Below, one piece after another: positions 6,830 to 14,197 of a stretch of DNA of 32,156 nt. This DNA is from an uncultured Candidatus Saccharibacteria bacterium (GTDB taxonomy: Bacteria; Patescibacteriota; Saccharimonadia; Saccharimonadales; Saccharimonadaceae). The stretch spans positions 1 to 32,156 of the forward strand of contig CAMKRV010000011.1 in assembly GCA_946415265.1 (NCBI GenBank). Direction: 5' to 3'. Positions within the stretch are counted from its first letter, which is position 1, and every line of letters begins with the position of its first letter. The notes under the pieces were generated by a model that saw nothing but the letters and a program-made list of their open reading frames with translations, ran no database searches and was not told where the DNA came from. Made by a program: the position numbers and the translations under genes.

Positions 6830-6997
6830 TTAAATGCCCCGGAATAGTCCGATTGCCCAGCGCACTACGTAGAACAAGAAGCCTACGAGAACGGCCACAG
6901 CTACAATTGGCAATAGTGATTGAATCACACCAGCAAAAGTTGCAGTGGTAAGAGCGGAAGTAAGGGCGCTAACATCTAACAAAGCAGTTTCTCCCAT
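6830..6997 (-). CDS. Major coat protein candidate (pVIII-like, 55 aa)
   Basis: The product starts MGETALLDVSALTSAL with acidic residues and an alanine/threonine-rich amphipathic part. A membrane helix follows (LLPIVAVAVLVGFLFYVV), then a positively charged end (RWAIGLFRGI). This is the charge pattern of pVIII: acidic outside, hydrophobic middle, basic inside against DNA. No cleavable signal peptide is visible, unlike Ff pVIII. AAGGA lies 8 bases before ATG, inside a small hairpin ATTCC-AAAAA-GGAAT. By eye it has a higher G+C content than its neighbours, as expected for a heavily expressed gene. Confidence 0.75.
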   Translation of the reverse strand: MGETALLDVSALTSALTTATFAGVIQSLLPIVAVAVLVGFLFYVVRWAIGLFRGI

Positions 6998-7066
6998 ATA
7001 TTCCTTTTTGGAATTCCCACCTTAAGTTGTGAGTTATTTACTCTCCTAATGTTAATATACTAAATA

Positions 7067-7321
7067 TTATTTATTTTGTAAAGATATTTTATGAAGATAT
7101 GCTTCAATAGCAGTTTGATCTAAACCATCTTTGCAAAAATAAGTTTCTTCAATATGTTTAATCTTCTGAATCTGTTTTTCCATCATATAAAGTTTAATCT
7201 TATTATGACGGCGAAGTGAAGAAGCTAATGCAGTACCACCTTGAACAAGTTTCATTTGTTCAAGTAGATCTAAAAGACGTTCGTAAAGAAAGTCATCATC
7301 CGAGGAGGTTAAAATTTTCAT
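7067..7321 (-). CDS. Small phage protein of unknown function (84 aa)
   Basis: The 84-aa product is mostly helical in character, with an acidic start (SSDDDFLYERLLDLLEQM) and a basic middle (SLRRHNKIKLYMMEKQIQKIK). AAGGA lies 7 bases before ATG. It overlaps the end of the upstream 49-aa frame by 26 bases. No membrane segment and no recognised family. Its place among the early small genes suggests a regulatory or DNA-related role, but that is only position-based. Confidence 0.6.
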   Translation of the reverse strand: MKILTSSDDDFLYERLLDLLEQMKLVQGGTALASSLRRHNKIKLYMMEKQIQKIKHIEETYFCKDGLDQTAIEAYLHKISLQNK

Positions 7322-7445
7322 AATTTTCCTTTTGTGCTAATTGTATTAACTTTAAATAATCTGCCTGAAATTTTGGGCGATTCTTCTTAGGGATTTTTGA
7401 AATTTCCCGGTCTATTTGTTGTCTTAGTGAAAAGTAACGATTCAT
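7296..7445 (-). CDS. Very small phage protein (49 aa)
   Basis: An open frame from ATG at 7445 to TGA at 7296 encodes a basic peptide starting MNRYFSLRQQIDREISKIPK. AAGGA lies 6 bases before ATG. Its 3' end overlaps the 84-aa gene in another frame, the close packing typical of this element. It is not recognised; a short basic DNA-binding peptide is possible. Confidence 0.5.
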   Translation of the reverse strand: MNRYFSLRQQIDREISKIPKKNRPKFQADYLKLIQLAQKENYENFNLLG

Positions 7446-7625
7446 GTTTTTCCTTAAATCCCTGTCCTAGGCAATTTTTAGATTACGAAGAAGATAAATG
7501 TGAGGTCGTAGGACAGGGCAACCCACCCTGATATATAGGTTCCATTGGCTGTTCTTCTGCCTATGCGACATTTAACTAACTTGCGAACACATAACGGCGA
7601 GTGTTTTTGTTAGCACCAATAAATG
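7446..7625 (-). other. Structured leader region with 10-bp inverted repeat
   Basis: CCCTGTCCTA (7460-7469) is perfectly complementary to TAGGACAGGG (7509-7518). A second weaker hairpin with CTAAC/GTTAG and AACAC/GTGTT lies near 7573-7615. A 34-codon minus frame starting MSHRQKN is open across it, but without a clear ribosome binding site, so I do not call it. This may be a regulatory leader or a packaging hairpin. Confidence 0.45.
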
Positions 7626-7859
7626 TTAAAATGCAGCGTCTACCTGTTTTTCCATATCTAATTGATCAAAAGCATTAGACCAAGCAAACTCTTCTGAACC
7701 ACGCAAAAACTTACGATATTTGAAACCGTTAGTAAGTGTAATATCTAAACAGTAATAAATATTTCCAGAATCTTTCGCAGTTCCTTGCACTACTTGTATG
7801 CTACCTATAGAAGCCTTTAATTCCTTACCTAAATATTTTGCTAGGGTGTTTTCCATCAT
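7626..7859 (-). CDS. First gene of the phage operon, possible ssDNA-binding protein (77 aa)
   Basis: A strong AGGAGG lies just before ATGATG. The 77-aa product looks rich in beta strands (LKASIGSIQVV, NIYYCLDITLTNGFKYRKFL) with a mixed charged C-terminus. Filamentous phages carry a small beta-barrel ssDNA-binding protein (pV) of similar size upstream of the coat genes. That makes pV the leading guess, but no diagnostic residues can be named. Confidence 0.6.
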   Translation of the reverse strand: MMENTLAKYLGKELKASIGSIQVVQGTAKDSGNIYYCLDITLTNGFKYRKFLRGSEEFAWSNAFDQLDMEKQVDAAF

Positions 7860-7923
7860 ATCCTCCTATGGAAATTAATTATTAAAACGGGTTATGACAT
7901 GCCCTATCTCTATTGTCGGGGTT

Positions 7924-7938
7924 TCTGTATTGTGCGAC
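7924..7938. repeat. Right attachment core (attR), dif-like
   Basis: This is an exact second copy of the 15-base core at 1785-1799. The match fades on both sides: on the left the flank is GGGGTT instead of CTTAAAA; on the right ATTAAAACTATA resembles GTTAGGGCTATA. Identity of one arm plus spacer with a divergent second arm is what Xer-mediated integration of a filamentous phage produces. Confidence 0.7.
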
Positions 7939-7951
7939 ATTAAAACTATAT

Positions 7952-7994
7952 AAAAAAGACGATTGCTCGTCCATCCAGAAAACGTCTATTTTTT
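7952..7994. terminator. Possible bidirectional terminator right of the prophage
   Basis: AGACG (7957-7961) pairs with CGTCT (7983-7987); the stem is preceded by an A-run and followed by TATTTTTT, so it could act on both strands. The loop is large (21 bases), so confidence is modest. It lies just outside the right attachment core. Confidence 0.35.
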
Positions 7995-8033
7995 GGGTTG
8001 GCTGCAGATTTTTGTTTGTTTTCTTTTCTTTCT

Positions 8034-8070
8034 GCAAAAAATCCGGGCTTATTTCTATCTAAACCCGGAT
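8034..8070 (-). terminator. Rho-independent terminator of the TraG-like gene
   Basis: On the minus strand ATCCGGGTTT pairs with AAGCCCGGAT and is followed directly by six T. It lies 31 bases after the stop of the TraG-like gene, a typical intrinsic terminator. Confidence 0.85.
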
Positions 8071-8101
8071 CTCTTAAAGATATCTTGATCTCACCCTATA
8101 T

Positions 8102-11100
8102 TTAGTGTTTTATAGATAAAAATCCATCTACTGAATTATCTTTACTGGCAAAATCTTCTGTATGTTTAACGGGGGTAGACAGGGGTAGAGAATTATGAGA
8201 CGGCTTTATATCTACCACTGATTTTTCTTGGTATTCCACCTCTGGCTTAACAGGGGTAGAATGAATCTGATTATTGCTAGCATTTATGTTAGGTTTAACA
8301 GGGGGAATTGCTCTATCTCTCTCTGTAATATTCGTATTTGCATTATTGTGCGACTTTCCAGACTGCCTCTTTCCCTTTCTGTCGTTACGCCGCTTATTTT
8401 TATTGTTAGCCTTTCCCTTTTTAGCGGACACCGGTACAGTGTCTACCTTTTTCTCTGCACTGTTTCCCTGGCTTTCTGCTACTAATTTTGCCAAATCTTT
8501 CAAGCCTAATCTTTCTTTGCCTTCAGCGGCATTTGGACTAAGATTCTGTTTACGAAAATCTGCTTGCGGAGTAGGCCGGTACCTTAAGTTCGGTTTTTGT
8601 TCGGAAGAAAAACTAGGGCCAGAAGTATGGATAGAAGTAGAAAACTCCTTATTATTACGCGTTACAGGCTTAAATACTGGTTGTTCGGCACTATTTATTA
8701 CCAAACGTGGTTCATCTTGCCGGCCAGAATCAGACAAATTCTTCTTGTACTTCTCGGATTGCTCAATTGTCTCGCGAATTTCGGCTTCCACCTCTAGGCG
8801 CGGTCTAGCATAATTCTCGCGAGAATGTGCTACGATGGCATCGAAATTATCTTTAGGCGTATCTGGAATAGAAAGGGTAGTAGCAGAAAACGCTGGTACC
8901 TTTTCGCCGTTGATAATCATAGAAATTACAAAATGCCGGTTATTTAGCTGGATGATGTCGCCTTCTTCGAAGGTCGGCTCAAATTGTTTTACTAGTACTG
9001 GTGCATCGTCTGCCGATACTCTAAAGCTAATCGTGGTACCTACGTTGCCAAATACCGCGTCGCGTACGCTATCAGTCATCTGAGAAACATATTGGTTTGC
9101 TACGGTTAAATTCAGGCCGTATTTGCGTGCCTCGGAGAGAATTACCGCAAACGAATCCGTAGCAAAGTTCTGGAACTCATCCACATATAGATAAAATGGC
9201 CGCCGGTCCGCTACGTCAGGGATATCGGAGCGCGACATAGCCGCAAGTTGTACCTTAGTTACCAGGAAAGATCCCAAGATTCCAGCGTTATCTTCCCCGA
9301 TTAACCCCTTAGAAAGGTTAACTACTAAAATCTTCCCCTCGTCCATGATCTTACGCACATCAAAAGAAGATTTTGGCTGCCCGATGATGTTGCGGATAAT
9401 CGGATTAGCGGTAAACGCACCTACCTTATTAAGTACCGGTGCGATGGATTCATTTACTTGCTTTTCGTTCCACTGGCCAAACTCATGTTTCCAGAATTGC
9501 AACACGGTCACATCTTTACAATAATCTAAAGTTTCTTTCCGGAACTCTTTATCTGTTAATAATCTAGAAATATCTAGCAAAGTGGCCTCCGGCCTATCCA
9601 ACAAGGCTAGCAGGGTATAACGCAATATGTGCTCCAAACGTGGCCCCCAAGAGTCGCCAAACATCCGTTTTAGCACCCCTATTACTTCCGAACAAATGTT
9701 CGGTTTGCGAGCTGGGTCGGTAATCTCTAGTGGGTTAAATGCCACAGGGAAGGCTGTATCCGCTGGGTTAAAATACACTACATCTTTTACACGAGATTCA
9801 GGTATGAACCGCAAGTTATCTATTGCAAAATCCCCGTGCGGATCAATAATACAATACCCTTGATTATAGAAAACGTCAGAGAGAGCCAAAAGCTCCAACA
9901 TACCGCTTTTTCCTGCCCCCGTTTGCCCAATAATATATACATGACGGCTTCTATCGCGACGCAACAGACCAAACTGATGATTAATCCCACGGAAATTAGT
10001 TAACCCAAAGGCCGAAATATTTTCATCGTTAGAAACCTCGCCAGTTAATACTGGTAGTTTTGCTGGCGGTTCAGCCGTCTTAGATGTAGCCCAGACAATG
10101 TTTGGGGTTTCCACCGAAGTATGCGGCAAGTGGTATACGCTAGCTAGTTCCGAAATATTTAAAATAAACCCGCGGTTAGAAAATTGCCTTAATTTGTACG
10201 CTTCTAAATCTGCCTTATTAAAGCTACCGCCTAATTGCTTAAAGCCGTTTAGGTTAGTGGAGTTATATTGCTTAAACGTCCCCACTAGTGCTTGCATATT
10301 AAGCCTTGCGTCCGTTTGGTCTTGCCCCAGATAAGCCAAGCGAATTTTTACTTCATATCCTAGCTTCGTGGCCTTTTCCTCGGCCTTAGAGATCCGAGTT
10401 TTATCACGTTCGGATAATTCAATCTTTACGTCCGATCCTGTGCCACCCGCCGGTGGGCGAAATAGTGCACCAATCGCTTCTGCTATCCAGGTCCAATCTA
10501 TGCCGGTGCCTGCAAAAAGCGATTTCTTGCCAGATTTAATGCGCCTAATCCATTTATCTGTGGTGTTTTTGTGCCAATCATCCGGAATCGGGCGCGCCAA
10601 TATCTGAATCCACAATTCTTCGGATTTATCTGGGCTAAGCTTTGCTAAAGTTCCAGTAATGCCCGCCAGTGGGTCCACCTCGAAGGTGTCAAAAGTCTTA
10701 ATCGGCAAAGCTTCGTTATCTATCAAGCCTAATTCTGCGGAATAACTCACCGGGTACTTATTGCGCCCGTCGGCATAATCTTCATTCATTTTGTAGATTT
10801 GTACGGTGGGATATTGCGAATAAATCTGCCCTTCTACAAAACTTTGTAGCACTTTTGGTACCCACACATAGAACCTAATCTGTCCGGCGGTAGAAGCTAT
10901 TTCAAAAGACAAATGTTCTTGCACGCCGCCAGAGTTTTTTAATTCTTGTTTATCTCTAAGGATGCCATGTAGAGATGCAAAAAGTTGCTCTGCCGCCAAC
11001 TCTTTTTTGTCGTTATCGCGCGGGATTTCTAGCATTAGCAGCACGGAATCCACGTTTAGTACCTTTAATTTGTTTAATTTTTTATAATTTCTATATGTCA

Positions 11101-11170
11101 AAAAAGCCAGTACTCCCACCACCGGTATCCAGAAGATTGGCATTAAAATAAAATGTATGACTTGTTCCAT
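8102..11170 (-). CDS. TraD/TraG-type membrane-anchored DNA-translocating ATPase
   Basis: 1022 aa. One or two membrane helices lie at the N-terminus (about 4-26). An N-terminal domain of about 350 aa follows. The HerA/VirD4-like ATPase core has Walker A GQTGAGKS at 415-422, IIDPHGDF at 441-448 and Walker B YLYVDEFQNF at 660-669. A long, polar, lysine- and asparagine-rich tail runs from about 800 to 1022. The DEFQNFA segment matches the TraM-recognition region of TraD and TraG, so it belongs to the conjugative coupling-protein class. In CPR genomes such ATPases occur with type IV pilus or secretion genes and may serve DNA movement; no other T4SS gene is visible here. It is co-directional with the HARE-HTH gene 17 bases upstream. 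Confidence 0.85.
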   Translation of the reverse strand: MEQVIHFILMPIFWIPVVGVLAFLTYRNYKKLNKLKVLNVDSVLLMLEIPRDNDKKELAAEQLFASLHGILRDKQELKNSGGVQEHLSFEIASTAGQIRFYVWVPKVLQSFVEGQIYSQYPTVQIYKMNEDYADGRNKYPVSYSAELGLIDNEALPIKTFDTFEVDPLAGITGTLAKLSPDKSEELWIQILARPIPDDWHKNTTDKWIRRIKSGKKSLFAGTGIDWTWIAEAIGALFRPPAGGTGSDVKIELSERDKTRISKAEEKATKLGYEVKIRLAYLGQDQTDARLNMQALVGTFKQYNSTNLNGFKQLGGSFNKADLEAYKLRQFSNRGFILNISELASVYHLPHTSVETPNIVWATSKTAEPPAKLPVLTGEVSNDENISAFGLTNFRGINHQFGLLRRDRSRHVYIIGQTGAGKSGMLELLALSDVFYNQGYCIIDPHGDFAIDNLRFIPESRVKDVVYFNPADTAFPVAFNPLEITDPARKPNICSEVIGVLKRMFGDSWGPRLEHILRYTLLALLDRPEATLLDISRLLTDKEFRKETLDYCKDVTVLQFWKHEFGQWNEKQVNESIAPVLNKVGAFTANPIIRNIIGQPKSSFDVRKIMDEGKILVVNLSKGLIGEDNAGILGSFLVTKVQLAAMSRSDIPDVADRRPFYLYVDEFQNFATDSFAVILSEARKYGLNLTVANQYVSQMTDSVRDAVFGNVGTTISFRVSADDAPVLVKQFEPTFEEGDIIQLNNRHFVISMIINGEKVPAFSATTLSIPDTPKDNFDAIVAHSRENYARPRLEVEAEIRETIEQSEKYKKNLSDSGRQDEPRLVINSAEQPVFKPVTRNNKEFSTSIHTSGPSFSSEQKPNLRYRPTPQADFRKQNLSPNAAEGKERLGLKDLAKLVAESQGNSAEKKVDTVPVSAKKGKANNKNKRRNDRKGKRQSGKSHNNANTNITERDRAIPPVKPNINASNNQIHSTPVKPEVEYQEKSVVDIKPSHNSLPLSTPVKHTEDFASKDNSVDGFLSIKH

Positions 11171-11187
11171 AGATTTATTTTATCACA

Positions 11188-12216
11188 CTAAGTTAAAGTA
11201 TAAGAGTTTTTGTCTACTTTCTTAAACAATGCCTTATTTTGCAAATTTAGTAGGATAGTAGTCTCTTTTACCTTGCGTACTTTTAGCACCTGCTTCACGA
11301 TTTCTTCGCGTGTTAGCGGTTTATCTACTTTTTCTAGGATAGATTTAATAATGTCAGAGATGGTTCCCTTCTTGTATCCCCACGAACTTAGCGCATAAAT
11401 TCCTCGCCCGATTAGCACGAAACGGTCGTCTTTAATTAGCTCGTTGTGGATTGCCTGGATTGTTACATTCTTGCGTTTGAAATTACTTTTAGCAATCTCC
11501 GCCGCAATATCCGAAAAATGCATTGGCTCCTTCTTAGTTTCTAGTATCACAAAGATTTTATCGCGGATGTTCTTAGGGTTTACTGCTGGCCATTTGGCAA
11601 GGCCCCACACGCCGTTTAGGGTAGCAAGTAGCTTAGATATTGACGCCACGGCTTTAATATAGTTAGGATGCTCATAATCTAGCTTATTGTCAAGCTCGTC
11701 GATAGTCATCGGCTTTTTGTTTTCTTTGATTACCTTTACGACTTCGTCTACCTTTTCGCGGATAGCCTTACTATCGCCATATTCGGCAATACCTACAGCG
11801 GCATTATAACGATCATTTTCTTCCACCACAGTAAGACTCTTAGAGAATGTAGCTATAAAATAAAGGCCGGTCTTTTCTGACGCGGTAGCGGTACGATTAT
11901 AGACTTTGTCGGCGAGGTCAGAAATCTTTGCCACCCGACCCATCTCAGTTAGATTACGAATTAAGATTTTTTCAGCAGCAGCGAGTTCTGGGATTTGATT
12001 CTCCTCAGCGGAAATTTGGAGACGAATAAGAATTGCTTTCTCGAGCTGCCTAACCCGTTCCCTAGTAATTGACAACATTTCGCCAATTTGTTCAAGGGTT
12101 TCTTTAGTTCCGGTCAATCCGAAGCGTCGAGAAATGATTTCCTTTTCACGATCTTGTTCGATAATTTTTAGACTGCCGGAGATTGCATTTTTGAGGATTT
12201 CCGCATTTTGGTCCAT
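11188..12216 (-). CDS. Sigma-70 region 4-like and HARE-HTH regulator
   Basis: 342 aa. Residues about 20-62 look like sigma factor region 4 (EKEIISRRFGLTG, then the helix-turn-helix LEQIGEMLSITRERVRQLEKA), the module that reads the -35 box. The rest holds repeated winged-helix units: one near 150-205, a typical HARE-HTH at about 213-272 (KEPMHFSDIAAEI, ending GRGIYAL), and another near 280-340. HARE-HTH also occurs in the RNA polymerase delta subunit. No sigma region 2 is present, so it cannot melt a promoter alone. I infer a transcription or chromatin-type regulator that binds polymerase or DNA. It has its own promoter and is followed closely by the TraG-like gene. Confidence 0.8.
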   Translation of the reverse strand: MDQNAEILKNAISGSLKIIEQDREKEIISRRFGLTGTKETLEQIGEMLSITRERVRQLEKAILIRLQISAEENQIPELAAAEKILIRNLTEMGRVAKISDLADKVYNRTATASEKTGLYFIATFSKSLTVVEENDRYNAAVGIAEYGDSKAIREKVDEVVKVIKENKKPMTIDELDNKLDYEHPNYIKAVASISKLLATLNGVWGLAKWPAVNPKNIRDKIFVILETKKEPMHFSDIAAEIAKSNFKRKNVTIQAIHNELIKDDRFVLIGRGIYALSSWGYKKGTISDIIKSILEKVDKPLTREEIVKQVLKVRKVKETTILLNLQNKALFKKVDKNSYTLT

Positions 12217-12263
12217 CAGTATTCTTCCTTATCTCACCACTGTTAATATTGTTAATTTTACTT

Positions 12264-12292
12264 ATAATATCATAGTTTTATTATAATGTCAA
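12264..12292 (-). promoter_or_regulatory. Promoter of the HARE-HTH gene
   Basis: The minus strand reads TTGACA, 17 bases, TATTAT. This is a perfect -35 box and a good -10 box at the ideal spacing. It lies about 48 bases upstream of the start codon. It is the clearest full -35/-10 promoter in the window. Confidence 0.75.
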
Positions 12293-12423
12293 CTACGATT
12301 TCTAATAAATTCCTATACTATTGTAGCATATTTTTTACATTTGCAAAAGAAAATGTGGAAACATAAGCTTTATACGGATTTTTATTGCTTGAAGAACGTT
12401 TTTTATTTAATTTTTCATATGCG

Positions 12424-12432
12424 TGGTATAAT
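12424..12432 (+). promoter_or_regulatory. Extended -10 promoter of the candidate ncRNA
   Basis: TGGTATAAT fits TGnTATAAT. Transcription would start about 7 bases downstream, almost exactly at the first base of the closing stem at 12439. Confidence 0.65.
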
Positions 12433-12438
12433 AAAAGA

Positions 12439-12591
12439 GCTATACATTATTATTTACAAAGTATTTTTTATAATATGCTTTTATGAGTATTTTACTCTGC
12501 AATTCAAATGGCGCCGTAAGGAACCTTGTTGCAGAGACAAAATACTTTGTATCTAGTGATAATGTATAGCACCCCTTGCGGTGCCATTTTT
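12439..12591 (+). ncRNA. Candidate structured ncRNA, 6S-like architecture
   Basis: About 150 bases between an extended -10 promoter and an intrinsic terminator. The closing stem pairs GCTATACATTAT (12439-12450) with ATAATGTATAGC (12559-12570), 12 perfect pairs. After an asymmetric internal loop, TACAAAGTATTTT (12455-12467) pairs with AAAATACTTTGTA (12539-12551), 13 perfect pairs. A long single-stranded stretch then faces a hairpin CTCTGCAA/TTGCAGAG (12495-12502 with 12529-12536). A long rod with a large bubble and an apical hairpin resembles 6S RNA, which binds the RNA polymerase holoenzyme, but I cannot match it to a known family. A short ATG frame inside (12341-12556) has no ribosome binding site and is rejected. 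It could instead be a leader of the FISUMP gene downstream. Confidence 0.6.
12569..12591 (+). terminator. Terminator of the candidate ncRNA
   Basis: GCACC pairs with GGTGC around a short loop and is followed by CA and five T. Its first two bases are shared with the closing stem of the ncRNA, so the two foldings touch. Confidence 0.6.
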
Positions 12592-12664
12592 GTTAATCCC
12601 CATTAATATAGTGGCACCACGTGGGGGAGTAGTAGTAATCATATATACATAAGTGAGGTAAAAG

Positions 12665-14197
12665 ATGGGCCATAAAGTAAAACAATCTTCAGTAAAAAGT
12701 AGAATAGATTTCTTCTACTATGCTTTCCGCAACATTCTTTTAGTTAGTTTGCCTATTTTAGTTATATCTGCTTTAGTGTTAAGTTCTTTTCATTCTTCTG
12801 CTGTTACTAGTGGTGCTTCAGTGGATAATTTAACGTTGTCTTTGCCTACTTCATGTACTTTATCTAGTGCTATTAACAGTCCACATAGTACTACAATGGT
12901 TAGTGGACTATATGAAGAGAATATAGGAAAGACTACTATTACTACATTATGCAATGATGGTAATGGATATGCTATATATGCTAGTGGTATTAGTAATGGT
13001 ATAGTAGGCAATAACACATTAATTAGTAGCGTAAATAATAATCATAATATTAGTACTGGTATTTATGACCCAGATAATAACAATAATCCCTCTTCTTGGT
13101 CTATGAAGCTAGATGGTGCAACTATAAACAATGACAGCGGTGATAACTCATCCACTGCTCCGCCTACTATATCACCCGCTTATACTTCCTATAATGTAAT
13201 ACCTAATACTTGGACTAGAGTAGCAGAAAAAGAGTCTGGAACTACAGATATGATTAAGGGATCGTCTTTTACTACTACTTATGCTGTATATACTTCCCCT
13301 GCTCAGCATGCTGGTACTTATACTGGGCAAGTAGCTTATCTGCTAGTGCATGGCAGCGGGGATGATAATCCTAACCCATACTTTATGCAGAATGTAGCAG
13401 AATGGAAAGACACTTTGCAGGAAGAACAAAGTATGCAAGCAATAGATGCCAGAGACGGCAAGCAATACTGGGTCACGAAGCTAGCAGATGGACATATCTG
13501 GATGACGCAGAACTTGGATTTTGATATAAACGCTAATATCATACTCAGCTCCCAAACTACAGACTTAAATGTGGTCTACGATTCTAGCACTGGACAATAC
13601 GCGGAATATAATAATGGATATACAGAAAGTAATGGAGTAATATATTGGAAGCCAGCTAGTAGTGCCACTACTATAAACTTCCAGAATAATGGACCCATTT
13701 CTGGTTGGCAGAATAGTAATACTGCGCCATATACTGCTAGCAAGACAGACGGTACTGAAACAGGGCATGCTTCACTAGGTAACTATTATAACTGGACTGC
13801 AGCTATAGCATCTAATAGCTCTTCTTCATTAGCGCAAAATACAGTAAGTGATATATCTAAAAACCCTAAGAACTCTATATGTCCTAAAGGATGGAGATTA
13901 CCTACTATGTCTAATCAGTCCGAAACAATACCTGGTTCTACTAATGAATTGCCTAGACTAAATTATTTATATAACAACGTATCTGTAGCCCCACTGTTTT
14001 TTAAAAAGTCTGGATATGCAAACGCTTCCCTAAATCAACTCGATATCGAAGGAATATATGTTACCAGTTCTAGCTATTCCGGTGTCGGGGTTTGGGGGGC
14101 AGCTCTGAGGGCTGATAATAGATTCACAATAGACCAATGGAGTAGCGGCTACAATGGAAGAAGAGGTGGTTGGTCTGTTCGCTGCATAGCTAGATAA
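12665..14197 (+). CDS. FISUMP-domain secreted surface protein
   Basis: 510 aa, complete. A basic N-terminus is followed by a signal anchor or signal peptide at about 22-41 (ILLVSLPILVISALVL) and a Ser/Thr/Asn-rich extracellular region (50-235). The FISUMP domain then runs to the end: AIDARDGKQYWVTKLADGHI, WMTQNLDFDI, NYYNWTAAIASNSS, ICPKGWRLP and a final GGWSVRC. ATG lies behind GAGG. It is a paralogue of the partial gene at 1-1097. The exported FISUMP proteins of this group have no proven role; surface attachment or host contact is a reasonable inference. Upstream, 12598-12626 can form a hairpin (CCCCA/TGGGG) in the untranslated leader. Confidence 0.85.
   Translation: MGHKVKQSSVKSRIDFFYYAFRNILLVSLPILVISALVLSSFHSSAVTSGASVDNLTLSLPTSCTLSSAINSPHSTTMVSGLYEENIGKTTITTLCNDGNGYAIYASGISNGIVGNNTLISSVNNNHNISTGIYDPDNNNNPSSWSMKLDGATINNDSGDNSSTAPPTISPAYTSYNVIPNTWTRVAEKESGTTDMIKGSSFTTTYAVYTSPAQHAGTYTGQVAYLLVHGSGDDNPNPYFMQNVAEWKDTLQEEQSMQAIDARDGKQYWVTKLADGHIWMTQNLDFDINANIILSSQTTDLNVVYDSSTGQYAEYNNGYTESNGVIYWKPASSATTINFQNNGPISGWQNSNTAPYTASKTDGTETGHASLGNYYNWTAAIASNSSSSLAQNTVSDISKNPKNSICPKGWRLPTMSNQSETIPGSTNELPRLNYLYNNVSVAPLFFKKSGYANASLNQLDIEGIYVTSSSYSGVGVWGAALRADNRFTIDQWSSGYNGRRGGWSVRCIAR

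Larger units (their letters stand above)
1785..7938 (-). mobile_element. Inovirus-like (filamentous phage) prophage, about 6.15 kb
   Basis: The segment lies between two copies of TCTGTATTGTGCGAC and carries about thirteen minus-strand genes in the order typical of filamentous phages. In transcription order these are small early genes, a 55-aa coat-like peptide, a 34-aa and a 53-aa membrane peptide, two secreted single-anchor proteins (pIII-like), an adenine methyltransferase, a pVI-like membrane protein, a small membrane protein, a Zot/pI-type ATPase, a hairpin-rich intergenic region and an HUH replication nuclease. The length fits inovirus genomes (about 5-12 kb). The element is visibly more A+T-rich than dnaE or tuf. 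There is no integrase, transposase, lysis gene, terminase or pIV secretin. All structural genes look intact. The family call rests on gene order, Zot and Rep motifs and topology, not on database searches. Confidence 0.88.

Noticed and set aside
8344-8353. A third ATTGTGCGAC, matching 10 bases of the attachment core
   Set aside because: It lies inside the coding sequence of the TraG-like tail (codons for SHNN) and lacks the rest of the core and flanks, so it is probably chance.
8274-8813. 179-aa plus-strand frame opposite the TraG-like tail
   Set aside because: Antisense shadow of a low-complexity coding region; the minus frame has clear ATPase motifs.
12341-12556. 71-aa plus-strand frame over the ncRNA region
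   Set aside because: It crosses the promoter and both helices, has no ribosome binding site, and its composition is non-protein-like.
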